Shown here one piece after another: positions 50,859 to 58,902 of a stretch of 64,000 nucleotides of DNA. Origin of the DNA: Vondammii sp040505895 (GTDB lineage: Bacteria > Pseudomonadota > Gammaproteobacteria > Chromatiales > Chromatiaceae); the NCBI GenBank assembly GCA_040505895.1, contig JBEVXU010000012.1, positions 248,001-312,000 of the forward strand, given 5' to 3'. Position numbers and translations under genes: made by a program. Within the stretch, counting starts at the first letter, position 1, and every line of letters starts with the position of its first letter. Under the pieces are notes generated by a model, which saw only the letters and a program-made list of their open reading frames with translations, was not told the origin of the DNA and searched no databases.

Positions 50859-52085
50859 TTAGGGCTGCTTGTAGTGATCGCCCACGTAGCGCTCGACGAT
50901 CTGCTGAAACTCTTCGGCGATACCGTCACCCTTCAGGGTCACCGTCTTCTCACCATCCTCATAGACCGGCGCCACCGGTGTCTCGCCGGTACCGGGTAGG
51001 CTGATGCCGATGTTGGCATGTTTGCTCTCGCCCGGGCCGTTGACCACACAACCCATGACGGCTACGGTCATGGTCTCGACACCAGGGTGTTGCGCTTTCC
51101 ACAGCGGCATCTGCTCACGCAGGTAGGCCTGGATATCCTGGGCCAGTTGCTGGAAAACGGTGCTGCTGGTGCGGCCGCAGCCGGGGCAGGCGATGACCAT
51201 GGGAGTGAAGGAGCGCAGCCCCATGGATTGAAGAATCTCCTGGGCCACCACCACCTCCTGGGTGCGGGCGCCGCCGGGATCGGGAGTGAGGGAGATGCGA
51301 ATGGTATCGCCGATACCCTCCTGCAGCAGCACCGCCAGGGCGGCGGTTGAAGCGACGATACCCTTGGAACCCATACCCGCTTCGGTAAGCCCGAGGTGCA
51401 GAGCGTAGTCACACTCTTTTGCAAGCTCACGGTAGACAGCGATCAGGTCTTGCACTCCACTCATTTTGACTGAGAGGATGATTCGATCCCTACCAAGACC
51501 CAACGCCTCCGCCTTTTGTGCACTCTCCAGCGCCGAGACCACCATGATCCGGCGGATCATCTGATCATTATCCAGGGGCTCATTAGAACGGGCGTTCTCA
51601 TCCATCATCCGTGCCACCAACTCCTGGTCCATACTGCCCCAGTTGACACCGATCCGCACCGCTTTGTCGTAGCGCACCGCCAGTTCGATCATAGAGGCGA
51701 ACTTGTCATCCCGCTTGGCGCCACGTCCGACATTACCGGGGTTGATCCGGTACTTCTCCAGGGCCTGGGCGCAGGCCGGATACTGCTCCAGCAGTTTGTG
51801 ACCGTTGAAGTGGAAATCCCCCACGAGAGGCACATGACAGCCGGCCTTCTCCAAGGCTTGGCGAATCTCCGGCACCGCTTGAGCGGCGGCTTCGGTGTTG
51901 ACGGTGAGACGTACCAGTTCGGAGCCCGCCTGTGCCAACTGCAGCACCTGTTCAGTGGTAGCACCCACATCCGCCGTATCGGTGTTGGTCATCGACTGCA
52001 CCACCACCGGAGCGTTGCCGCCCACCAGAACACTACCGACCCGGACGGCGATGGTGGAGTGACGATTTACCGGAGAGTCAGGCAT
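50859..52085 (-). CDS. ispG: 4-hydroxy-3-methylbut-2-enyl diphosphate synthase IspG (GcpE)
   Basis: A 408-residue enzyme of the MEP isoprenoid pathway, converting MEcPP to HMBPP with electrons from flavodoxin or ferredoxin. The TIM-barrel part holds VVVQSMTNTDTADV, LVGDFHFNGHK and NPGNVGRGAK. The C-terminal [4Fe-4S] ligands lie in ACPGCGRTSS (two Cys) and MGCVVNGPGESKHA (third Cys; Glu as fourth ligand). Length fits the bacterial enzyme. The start ATG at 52085 matches the family N-terminus; the upstream gap has a REP hairpin. Confidence 0.96.
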   Translation of the reverse strand: MPDSPVNRHSTIAVRVGSVLVGGNAPVVVQSMTNTDTADVGATTEQVLQLAQAGSELVRLTVNTEAAAQAVPEIRQALEKAGCHVPLVGDFHFNGHKLLEQYPACAQALEKYRINPGNVGRGAKRDDKFASMIELAVRYDKAVRIGVNWGSMDQELVARMMDENARSNEPLDNDQMIRRIMVVSALESAQKAEALGLGRDRIILSVKMSGVQDLIAVYRELAKECDYALHLGLTEAGMGSKGIVASTAALAVLLQEGIGDTIRISLTPDPGGARTQEVVVAQEILQSMGLRSFTPMVIACPGCGRTSSTVFQQLAQDIQAYLREQMPLWKAQHPGVETMTVAVMGCVVNGPGESKHANIGISLPGTGETPVAPVYEDGEKTVTLKGDGIAEEFQQIVERYVGDHYKQP

Positions 52086-52203
52086 AAGAACGTCCTTAAT
52101 AAATAGGGCCAGGGTGAAATTTTTTCATGCAGCATGTGAATTTTGCCACTTCGCCGGCAAAATTCCGCTCTGGCCCGAATGGCACTGGCTTGGCACTGAT
52201 TTT

Positions 52204-52290
52204 TTGTAGGAGCGACTTCAGTCGCGAGCGGCGTGGCAGTAATAGTTGATATTGTGCCCGATTCCATCGCGACTGAAGTCGCTCCTACAA
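52204..52290. repeat. REP hairpin variant (GTAGGAGCGACTTCAGTCGC)
   Basis: Perfect 24-bp inverted arms (52204-52227 and 52267-52290), starting TTGTAGGAGCGACTTCAGTC, with a 39-base loop. It is a REP-type hairpin related to the core of family A but without the TGGC..GCCA ends. Confidence 0.8.
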
Positions 52291-52344
52291 CAGAACAGCC
52301 TAAAATAGAGGCTTTTCTCTGAAGTAAAAAGTAAAAGAAGAAGT

Positions 52345-52429
52345 AAAAGGGGTCAGTACCCTTTAATTCTAACGAGGGGGTCAGGTTAACGAACTTTGCT
52401 GCTAAAATTAAAGGGTACTGACCCCTTTT
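52345..52429. repeat. 24-bp perfect inverted repeat, possible argG terminator
   Basis: The arm at 52345-52368 (AAAAGGGGTCAGTACCCTTT followed by AATT) is the perfect inverse of 52406-52429. A third partial copy (gggtaaaaggggtcaggg on the minus strand) follows. The ggggtcagtaccc type is common beside REP-associated tyrosine transposases. On the minus strand it lies 30 bases after argG and is followed by a T-rich run, so it may stop argG transcription. Confidence 0.7.
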
Positions 52430-52460
52430 ACCCTGACCCCTTTTACCCACTTTTTCCGGG

Positions 52461-53684
52461 CTAGATGCCACCCCGACGGGCAGCCACACGCAGACGCAGG
52501 GCGTTGAGTTTAATGAAGCCCTCGGCATCCTTGTGATCATAGGCACCTTCGTCCTCTTCAAAGGTAGCGATATCTTCATCGAACAGGCTGTTGGTTTCAG
52601 ACTTGCGGCCGGCGACAATGATGTTGCCCTTGTAGAGTTTCATGCGCACGGTGCCGTTAACCACCTCTTGAGTATGGTCGATCAGTGCCTGTAGCGCCTC
52701 TCGCTCGGGGCTCCACCAGTAACCGTTGTAGATCATGTCGGCATACTTGGGCATCAGTTCATCTTTCAGATGGGCTGCCTCACGGTCGAGTGTGAGGGAC
52801 TCCATGGCACGGTGGGCACGTAGCATAATGGTGCCGGCAGGGGTTTCGTAACAGCCACGGGACTTCATACCGACGTAACGATTCTCAACGATATCGTCAC
52901 GACCGATACCGTTTTCGCCACCCACCTTGTTGAGATACTCCATGATGGTCGCTGCACTCATCGCCTCACCATTAATGGCAACAATATCACCCTTCTCATA
53001 GGTAAGTTCCACATAGGTGGGCTGGTCGGGAGCCTCCTCGGGAGAGACGGTCCAGCGCCACATATCTTCCTCAGGCTCTGCCCAGGGGTCTTCAAGGATG
53101 TCGCCCTCGTAGGAGATGTGCAGCAGGTTGGCATCCATCGAGTAAGGAGACTTCTTGCCCTGCTTCTTGAAATCCACCGGGATACCGTGCTCCGCAGCGT
53201 ACGCCATCAGCTTCTCACGGGAGAGCAGGTCCCACTCACGCCAGGGGGCTATTATCTTCACGTCGGGCATCAGGGCATAGGCACCGAGCTCAAAGCGAAC
53301 CTGATCATTACCCTTGCCGGTGGCGCCGTGAGAGATAGTGTCAGAGCCGGTCTCTTTTGCGATCTCAATCAGACGTTTGGCGATCAGCGGGCGGGCGATG
53401 GAGGTACCCAGCAGGTACTCACCCTCATAGATAGCGTTGGCACGGAACATCGGAAAGACGTAGTCGCGGGCAAACTCTTCACGCAGATCTTCAATGTAGA
53501 TCTCCTTGATGCCGGCGGCCTCTGCTTTGGCGCGGGCAGGCTCGACCTCTTCGCCCTGACCGATATCGGCGGTAAAGGTCACCACCTCACATTTGTATTC
53601 GTCCTGCAGCCACTTGACGATGATTGAGGTATCCAGTCCACCGGAATAAGCCAATACGACCTTGTTGACGCCAGACTCTGACAT
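52461..53684 (-). CDS. argG: Argininosuccinate synthase
   Basis: A 407-residue cytosolic enzyme that joins citrulline and aspartate with ATP in arginine synthesis. The PP-loop KVVLAYSGGLDTSIIVKWL is at residues 8-26. The citrulline/aspartate-binding stretches SHGATGKGNDQVRFE and APWREW follow, then KKSPYSMDANLLHISYEG (partly) and RGCYETPAGTI. The start ATG 53684 matches family N-termini; an in-frame start at 53729 would add 15 residues. The gene is a single unit on the minus strand between repeats. Confidence 0.96.
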   Translation of the reverse strand: MSESGVNKVVLAYSGGLDTSIIVKWLQDEYKCEVVTFTADIGQGEEVEPARAKAEAAGIKEIYIEDLREEFARDYVFPMFRANAIYEGEYLLGTSIARPLIAKRLIEIAKETGSDTISHGATGKGNDQVRFELGAYALMPDVKIIAPWREWDLLSREKLMAYAAEHGIPVDFKKQGKKSPYSMDANLLHISYEGDILEDPWAEPEEDMWRWTVSPEEAPDQPTYVELTYEKGDIVAINGEAMSAATIMEYLNKVGGENGIGRDDIVENRYVGMKSRGCYETPAGTIMLRAHRAMESLTLDREAAHLKDELMPKYADMIYNGYWWSPEREALQALIDHTQEVVNGTVRMKLYKGNIIVAGRKSETNSLFDEDIATFEEDEGAYDHKDAEGFIKLNALRLRVAARRGGI

Positions 53685-53908
53685 GAGGGTTTGCTCCGAA
53701 TGTGTATGGGGCCGCTTCACTACGGCCACCGTGAAAAAGTAAACGGGGAATTATAGCGTAGAAAATCACCACCCGGAAACGGAAAAACTGGAGCCAGGGG
53801 GCCGCGAATAAAAATGTATGCACGCAAATACCTGAAGGGGGCACCAAAGGAGTCGTATTTGCGTTTATTTTCGTTCATTTCCGGCTTATATTTGGAGCAA
53901 CCTTCTAG

Positions 53909-54066
53909 GGAAGCTCTGAATAGGTCTGGCCGAATTGAATTGTGCTCAGAAGGCGCAAGATCAAGGCGAAGATCGCGGCTAATAGCAGGCTATTAGCAAG
54001 ATTTTCAACACAGATATTGCGTCTACTGAGTGCAAGGCAATCGGTCATGACTTGTTCAGCGCTTCC
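53909..54066. repeat. Family B MITE (IS5-like ends), copy 2
   Basis: A 158-bp core from GGAAGCTCTGAATAGGTC to GACTTGTTCAGCGCTTCC, flanked by CTAG on both sides (53905-53908 and 54067-54070). It has the same orientation as copy 1 and is nearly identical to it. The right-hand CTAG holds the stop codon of the next gene. Confidence 0.85.
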
Positions 54067-54852
54067 CTAGACCGCCTGTTTAAGGAAGGGTGTCAATGCG
54101 GTGAGAAAAGCATCCGGCTGCTCGGAGTAGACCCAGTGGCCCGCACCGGGGATAGAGCGAAATCGGGAGAATGGAAAATAGCGCTGAACAGCCTCACCAC
54201 TGGCGGCAGTGACATAATTGGAATCACTACCATGAATAAATAGCGCCTTGCCCGGATATTGCCGGCTACCCAGATGTTCGGGAAAGATAAGGATATCGTC
54301 CATCCCCGCTTGTAGCCCCTCCAGATTCACCCGCCAGCGCCACTGGCCTGACTCCTGCACCAGGTTCTGCAGTAGATACTGACGCAGCCCCCTTTCCGGC
54401 AAGGATGATGACAACAACCCATCAGCCTCGTCGCGGTCAGACAAGACACTAAGATCCAACTGCTGCAAAACATCATAGATAACAGAAAACCGATTGGAAT
54501 AGTTTACCGGGGCGATATCTACCACTACCAGGCCGGCCACCCGCTCCGACCACTCCAAGGCCAGCCACATCGCTGCCTTGCCCCCCATGCTATGACCAAC
54601 CAGCAGGACTGAATCCAGGCCATGTTCATCCAATAGTTCAATCAGATCTGCAGCCAATGCAGGGTAACCGACATCATCAGAATGGGGTGAGCGACCGTGA
54701 TTACGCAGATCGGGAACAATGATATGAAAATCACCTTCCAGTCTACGGGCGATGCTGTGCCAGTTGGATGACGAACCCAGAAGCCCATGAAGCAGTATCA
54801 GCGTTGGTCGCTGATCGCTATAGGTACCGTATTCTCGGTAATAGAGCTTCAC
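54067..54852 (-). CDS. Alpha/beta-hydrolase (YbfF-like esterase)
   Basis: A 261-residue cytoplasmic hydrolase. LILLHGLLGSSSNWHSIAR holds the oxyanion HG motif (residues about 18-24) and is followed by VPDLRNHGRSPHSD. The nucleophile elbow is LLVGHSMGGKAAMWLALE (GHSMGG, Ser about 97). The catalytic His lies in PGAGHWVYSEQPDAF near the C-terminus. This agrees with YbfF-type esterases in length and order. The start is GTG 54852 with GGAGAA upstream. The TAG stop lies within the CTAG target duplication of a family B element. Confidence 0.88.
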   Translation of the reverse strand: MKLYYREYGTYSDQRPTLILLHGLLGSSSNWHSIARRLEGDFHIIVPDLRNHGRSPHSDDVGYPALAADLIELLDEHGLDSVLLVGHSMGGKAAMWLALEWSERVAGLVVVDIAPVNYSNRFSVIYDVLQQLDLSVLSDRDEADGLLSSSLPERGLRQYLLQNLVQESGQWRWRVNLEGLQAGMDDILIFPEHLGSRQYPGKALFIHGSDSNYVTAASGEAVQRYFPFSRFRSIPGAGHWVYSEQPDAFLTALTPFLKQAV

Positions 54853-54966
54853 CGAAATTCTCCATATTTTCCGAAAAGCGTTATCAGCCGGAAATGAACG
54901 CGAATAGACGCCAATAAAACCTGAGCCTATTTGATTAGTGTCCTAAATTTGCCACTGAGCACTTAG

Positions 54967-55124
54967 GGAAGCTCTGAACAAGTCATGACCGATTGCCTTG
55001 CACTCAGTAGACGCAATATCTGTGTTGAAAATCTTGCTAATAGCCTGCTATTAGCCACGATCTTCGCCTTGATCTTGCGCCTCCTGAGCACAATTCAATT
55101 CGGCCAGACTTATTCAGAGCTTCC
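54967..55124. repeat. Family B MITE (IS5-like ends), copy 3, inverted
   Basis: A 158-bp core in opposite orientation to copies 1 and 2 (GGAAGCTCTGAACAAGTC to GACTTATTCAGAGCTTCC), flanked by TTAG (54963-54966 and 55125-55128). Only about 0.9 kb separates copies 2 and 3, which are inverted to each other around the YbfF-like gene. Confidence 0.85.
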
Positions 55125-55204
55125 TTAGTCTCACGCAAGGCATCCAAAGGCGCCTATAAAAGTATTCGCGTTTATTTGCGTTCATTCGCGGCTAAAAACG
55201 AGTC

Positions 55205-56932
55205 TCACTTACGCTTACGCGGTGGCATCAGGTCGGTGATGCTTCCCTCCGCCATCTCGGCAGCGAAGCAGATGGTCTCATTCAGTGTCGGATGGGGGTG
55301 AATGGTCAGACCAATATCCTCGGCATCCGCACCCATCTCCAGTGCCAATACCGTCTCACCAATCAACTCACCGGCGTTAACACCAACGATGCCGGCACCT
55401 AGAATGCGCTTGGTTTTGGGATCAAACAGTAGTTTTGTCATACCCTCGTCACGACCTATACCTAAAGCACGCCCGGAAGCTGCCCATGGGAACGCCCCCT
55501 TCTCATATTCGATACCTTGTGCCTTGGCTTCGGTCTCGGTCAGCCCCATCCAGGCCACCTCCGGATCGGTATAGGCCACTGAAGGAATAGTCAGCGGATC
55601 AAACAGTGCATGCTGCCCGGCGATCACCTCGGCAGCCACTTTCGCCTCGTGGGTCGCCTTGTGGGCCAGCATGGGGTTGCCCACCACGTCACCAATGGCG
55701 TAGATATTGGGCACATTGGTACGCATATGTTGATCCACCGGGATAAAACCACGCGCATCGACGGTAACCCCGGCATGCTCTGCACCAATCAACTTGCCGT
55801 TGGGCTGACGGCCCACCGCTACCAGCACCTTGTCGTAGGTCTGTGGTTTTTCCGGTGCATTCTTGCCTTCGAAGAAGACCTTCAGGCCACCCTTCTGAGC
55901 CTTGATCTCGGTCACCTTGGTCTCCAGCATGATGCTGTTGAACTTACTATTGAGACGCTTCTGCAGTGGACGCACAAGATCCTTGTCGCAACCGGGAATC
56001 AGGCTTGGCTGAAGCTCGACCACGTCGATCTGGCTACCCAGAGTGCTGTAGACGGTGCCCATCTCCAGTCCGATGATGCCACCGCCGACCACCAGCATCT
56101 TTTTCGGCACATCCTCCAGTGCCAATGCACCGGTGGAGTTAATCAGGCGGGGATCGTCATTGGGAAAGCCGGGGATATCCACCGGCCTGGATCCACAAGC
56201 GATAATGGCGTTGTCAAAACCGATAGTACGGCGACCCTCACCTGTCTCCACGGCGATCCGGTTGGGAGATTCAAACTGGGCCCAGCCCTGAACTACTTCC
56301 ACCTTGCGCTGTTTGGCAAGAGCAGCAAGCCCCTGGGTAAGCCGCCCCACCACCTTCTCCTTACCGCTACGTAGTTTGGCGAGGTCCACCTTCGGCTTAC
56401 CGAAGCTGATCCCCATATGCTCCATCTCCGCCGCTTCGTTGATCACGTCTGCCGCATGGAGCAACGCTTTGGAGGGAATACAGCCGACGTTGAGACAGAC
56501 CCCACCGAGGCTGGCGTGACGCTCTATCAATACTGTTTTCAGTCCCAGGTCAGCCGCCCGGAAAGCAGCGGTGTAGCCACCTGGACCGGCACCGAGAACA
56601 ACCACTTCCACCTGCATATCAGCGGCACCCTTCATCGCCCCTGAAACGGGTGCGGCACTGGGCTCATGCCGAATATCTACGGCTTCACCCTCGGCCAACT
56701 CCATACTGAGGATAGCGCCACCCTTGGAGATGGCATCCCCCACCTTTACCATTAGCTGCTTCACCATTCCGGCATGGGGTGAAGGAATGGTCATGGTAGC
56801 CTTGTCACTCTCCAGAGTGACCAGAGCATCTTCGACCGCCAGGCTGTCACCATTCGAGACCAGCACCTCAATGATATCAACCGACTCAAAATCACCGATA
56901 TCCGGCAGAGTGACCTCAACAATGTTGCTCAT
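55205..56932 (-). CDS. lpdA: Dihydrolipoyl dehydrogenase with N-terminal lipoyl domain (PDH E3)
   Basis: A 575-residue E3 flavoprotein. Residues 1-78 are a lipoyl domain (TLPDIGDFESVDIIEVLV, lipoyl Lys in LESDKATMTIP). After a linker comes the FAD-binding VVLGAGPGGYTAAFRAADLG, the redox Cys pair in GGVCLNVGCIPSKALLH, the NAD fold VVGGGIIGLEMG, and the C-terminal His/Glu motif HPHPTLNE. It reoxidises the lipoyl arm of the E2 made by aceF. A fused lipoyl domain is known in Ralstonia, Neisseria and other bacteria. It lies 474 bases after aceF, the gap holding a family A element. Confidence 0.95.
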   Translation of the reverse strand: MSNIVEVTLPDIGDFESVDIIEVLVSNGDSLAVEDALVTLESDKATMTIPSPHAGMVKQLMVKVGDAISKGGAILSMELAEGEAVDIRHEPSAAPVSGAMKGAADMQVEVVVLGAGPGGYTAAFRAADLGLKTVLIERHASLGGVCLNVGCIPSKALLHAADVINEAAEMEHMGISFGKPKVDLAKLRSGKEKVVGRLTQGLAALAKQRKVEVVQGWAQFESPNRIAVETGEGRRTIGFDNAIIACGSRPVDIPGFPNDDPRLINSTGALALEDVPKKMLVVGGGIIGLEMGTVYSTLGSQIDVVELQPSLIPGCDKDLVRPLQKRLNSKFNSIMLETKVTEIKAQKGGLKVFFEGKNAPEKPQTYDKVLVAVGRQPNGKLIGAEHAGVTVDARGFIPVDQHMRTNVPNIYAIGDVVGNPMLAHKATHEAKVAAEVIAGQHALFDPLTIPSVAYTDPEVAWMGLTETEAKAQGIEYEKGAFPWAASGRALGIGRDEGMTKLLFDPKTKRILGAGIVGVNAGELIGETVLALEMGADAEDIGLTIHPHPTLNETICFAAEMAEGSITDLMPPRKRK

Positions 56933-57159
56933 CTTTTTTCCTTCATTGGTCGTGTGGTTAGCAGTTTTTCCATATTTTCCTTAGAAATCACAAAATCAGC
57001 GGAAAAATGAAAATATTATTTGGACATACATCCAATATTGGTCGCCGCCTACAAAAACAGAAGAAGAGTAGCCTATCTAGGTATAAATTTAAATAATAAT
57101 TAAGCCATTTATAGAGAAAGGACTATATTTCCTTCTTTTTTCTTAGTAAAAAAAGAAAA

Positions 57160-57310
57160 AGTGGCTATGTACAATAGCCCTGAAGCACTATCTTCATAGA
57201 AAAAAGTGCACCTGCAGGAGCGGATTTATTCGCGATCAGGCTCCGGGGCATGTTCTTCGCGAACAAGTTCGCTCCTACACCCGGTTCCCGGATTATTGTG
57301 CACAGCCATT
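57160..57310. repeat. Family A MITE-like element, copy 4
   Basis: A 151-bp copy with ends AGTGGCTATGTACAATAGCC and GATTATTGTGCACAGCCATT, and core GTTCGCTCCTACACC / GCAGGAGCGGATTTATTCG. The exact 8-bp direct repeat AAAGAAAA (57152-57159 and 57311-57318) brackets it. It splits aceF from lpdA. Confidence 0.8.
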
Positions 57311-57406
57311 AAAGAAAATTTAGGCTTTTTTTAGAAAACCCCACTCCCCTGCTTACGTTGCACTCTACTTTTTAAAAATCAGGAGCCGCAGGATGAGTCA
57401 CCACAC

Positions 57407-58753
57407 TTACAGCAACAAGCGCCGAATATCAGTGAGCAGACCTGAGAGCAGGGTAGTGAAATGGGCTGCCTGAGCACCATCGATCACCCGATGATCGTAA
57501 GAGAGTGAAAGCGGCAGAGTAAGCCTGGGATTAAATGCACTCCCATCCCACACCGGTTTCATAAATGAACGGGAGACACCGAGAATGGCCACCTCGGGCG
57601 CATTGACGATGGGTGTAAAAGCGGTCCCTCCGATGCCACCCAGGCTTGAGATAGAAAAACAGCCCCCCTGAAGGTCTGCAGGTGACAGCTTACCTTCCCG
57701 GGCACGGCTACTGACATCCATCAGCTCCCTGGCCAGATCGTAGATTCCCTTCTTATCCACATCACGGATAACCGGCACCATCAAACCGTTAGGAGTATCG
57801 ACGGCAATACCGATATGGAAATACTTTTTGTAGATCAAGCTCGTGCCGTCCTGACTCAGGGAGCTGTTGAACTCCGGCTGCTGCTGTAAAGCACCTACAC
57901 AGGCCTTCATCAAAAAGGGCATAAAGGTAAGCTTTACATCCTGCTTCGCGGCGACACCCTTCTGGGCTTGACGAAATGCCTCAAGCTCAGTGATATCCGC
58001 CTCATCAAACTGGGTGACATGGGGGATATTGAGCCAGCAGGCACTGAGGTGCGTGCCACTGATCTTCTTGATCCGGCTAAGAGGCTGCTCCTCAATCTCA
58101 CCAAATCTTGAGAAGTCCACTACCGGAACCGAGGGCGGCTGAAATGCTCCACTGGGTGTCGCAACAGTGCTGCCACCACTTAGTGTCTGTTTGATATAGG
58201 CCTGCACATCATCCCGAGTGACACGTCCTTTATTACCACTGCCCTTTACACACAACAGGTCAACGCCCAGCTCCCTGGCAAAACGGCGCACCGATGGGCC
58301 GGCATGTGTACGATCAACGACAGTATCAGATGCACTAACCGGTACTGGGGGCTGCAGTGTCATCTTCTCACCCGGCAGACGTTGCGCCTGATTAAACTCA
58401 GGCTCCGGTTCTGCAGTGGGGGTAGAGGCCGGCGCTTGGGCAGTCTCCACCTCCTCCGCCGCGGGAGCCGGCGGCTCGCCTGCTGAGGCACTCTCTTCGG
58501 TTATCGCCTCACTGTCGGACTGTAACGTTAACAGTAGATCCCCTTCGCCGATGGTATCGCCAACCTTGACCACAACCTCTTTCACCGTGCCAGCGAGTGG
58601 TGAAGGTATCTCCATTGTTGCCTTATCACTCTCCAGAGTGGCGAGGGACTGATCCACCTCAATGCGGTCTCCGGCAGAGGCCAGCACCTCAATCACCTCT
58701 ACCCCGGAAAAATCTCCGATATCCGGAACTAAAACTTTTATCTCACTACCCAC
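57407..58753 (-). CDS. aceF: Pyruvate dehydrogenase dihydrolipoyl acetyltransferase (E2)
   Basis: A 448-residue E2 subunit. One lipoyl domain occupies the first 80 or so residues (VPDIGDFSGVEVIEVLASAG, lipoyl Lys in LESDKATMEIPSP). An Ala/Pro-rich linker follows, then the E1/E3-binding domain (HAGPSVRRFARELGVDL). The catalytic domain ends with SYDHRVIDGAQAAHF (active His and Asp). The start is GTG 58753 with GGAGG seven bases before it; the ATG at 58774 has no ribosome site. A single lipoyl domain fits with E3 carrying another. It transfers acetyl groups to CoA. Confidence 0.95.
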   Translation of the reverse strand: MGSEIKVLVPDIGDFSGVEVIEVLASAGDRIEVDQSLATLESDKATMEIPSPLAGTVKEVVVKVGDTIGEGDLLLTLQSDSEAITEESASAGEPPAPAAEEVETAQAPASTPTAEPEPEFNQAQRLPGEKMTLQPPVPVSASDTVVDRTHAGPSVRRFARELGVDLLCVKGSGNKGRVTRDDVQAYIKQTLSGGSTVATPSGAFQPPSVPVVDFSRFGEIEEQPLSRIKKISGTHLSACWLNIPHVTQFDEADITELEAFRQAQKGVAAKQDVKLTFMPFLMKACVGALQQQPEFNSSLSQDGTSLIYKKYFHIGIAVDTPNGLMVPVIRDVDKKGIYDLARELMDVSSRAREGKLSPADLQGGCFSISSLGGIGGTAFTPIVNAPEVAILGVSRSFMKPVWDGSAFNPRLTLPLSLSYDHRVIDGAQAAHFTTLLSGLLTDIRRLLL

Positions 58754-58832
58754 GTTGGGTCCTCCAACAAGCATTGAACAGTTGTTCGATGCGATAAATC
58801 AAAAAAGCAGATAAACACAATCCCTATAGCCT

Positions 58833-58902
58833 CGCGTAGGAGCGAACTTGTTCACAAGGAACACCCCTCGGAGCTGATCGCGAACCAGTTCGCTTCTACA
58901 CC
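58833..58902. repeat. REP hairpin between aceE and aceF
   Basis: GTAGGAGCGAACTTGTTCAC pairs with cgaaccagttcgcttctac. It resembles the core of family A but lacks its ends. It lies in the mRNA between aceE and aceF, overlapping the last aceE codons, where REP hairpins often set relative mRNA stability. Confidence 0.65.

Noticed and set aside
55610..56374. A 254-codon open frame on the plus strand within lpdA
   Set aside because: Antisense shadow of a clear E3 flavoprotein gene.
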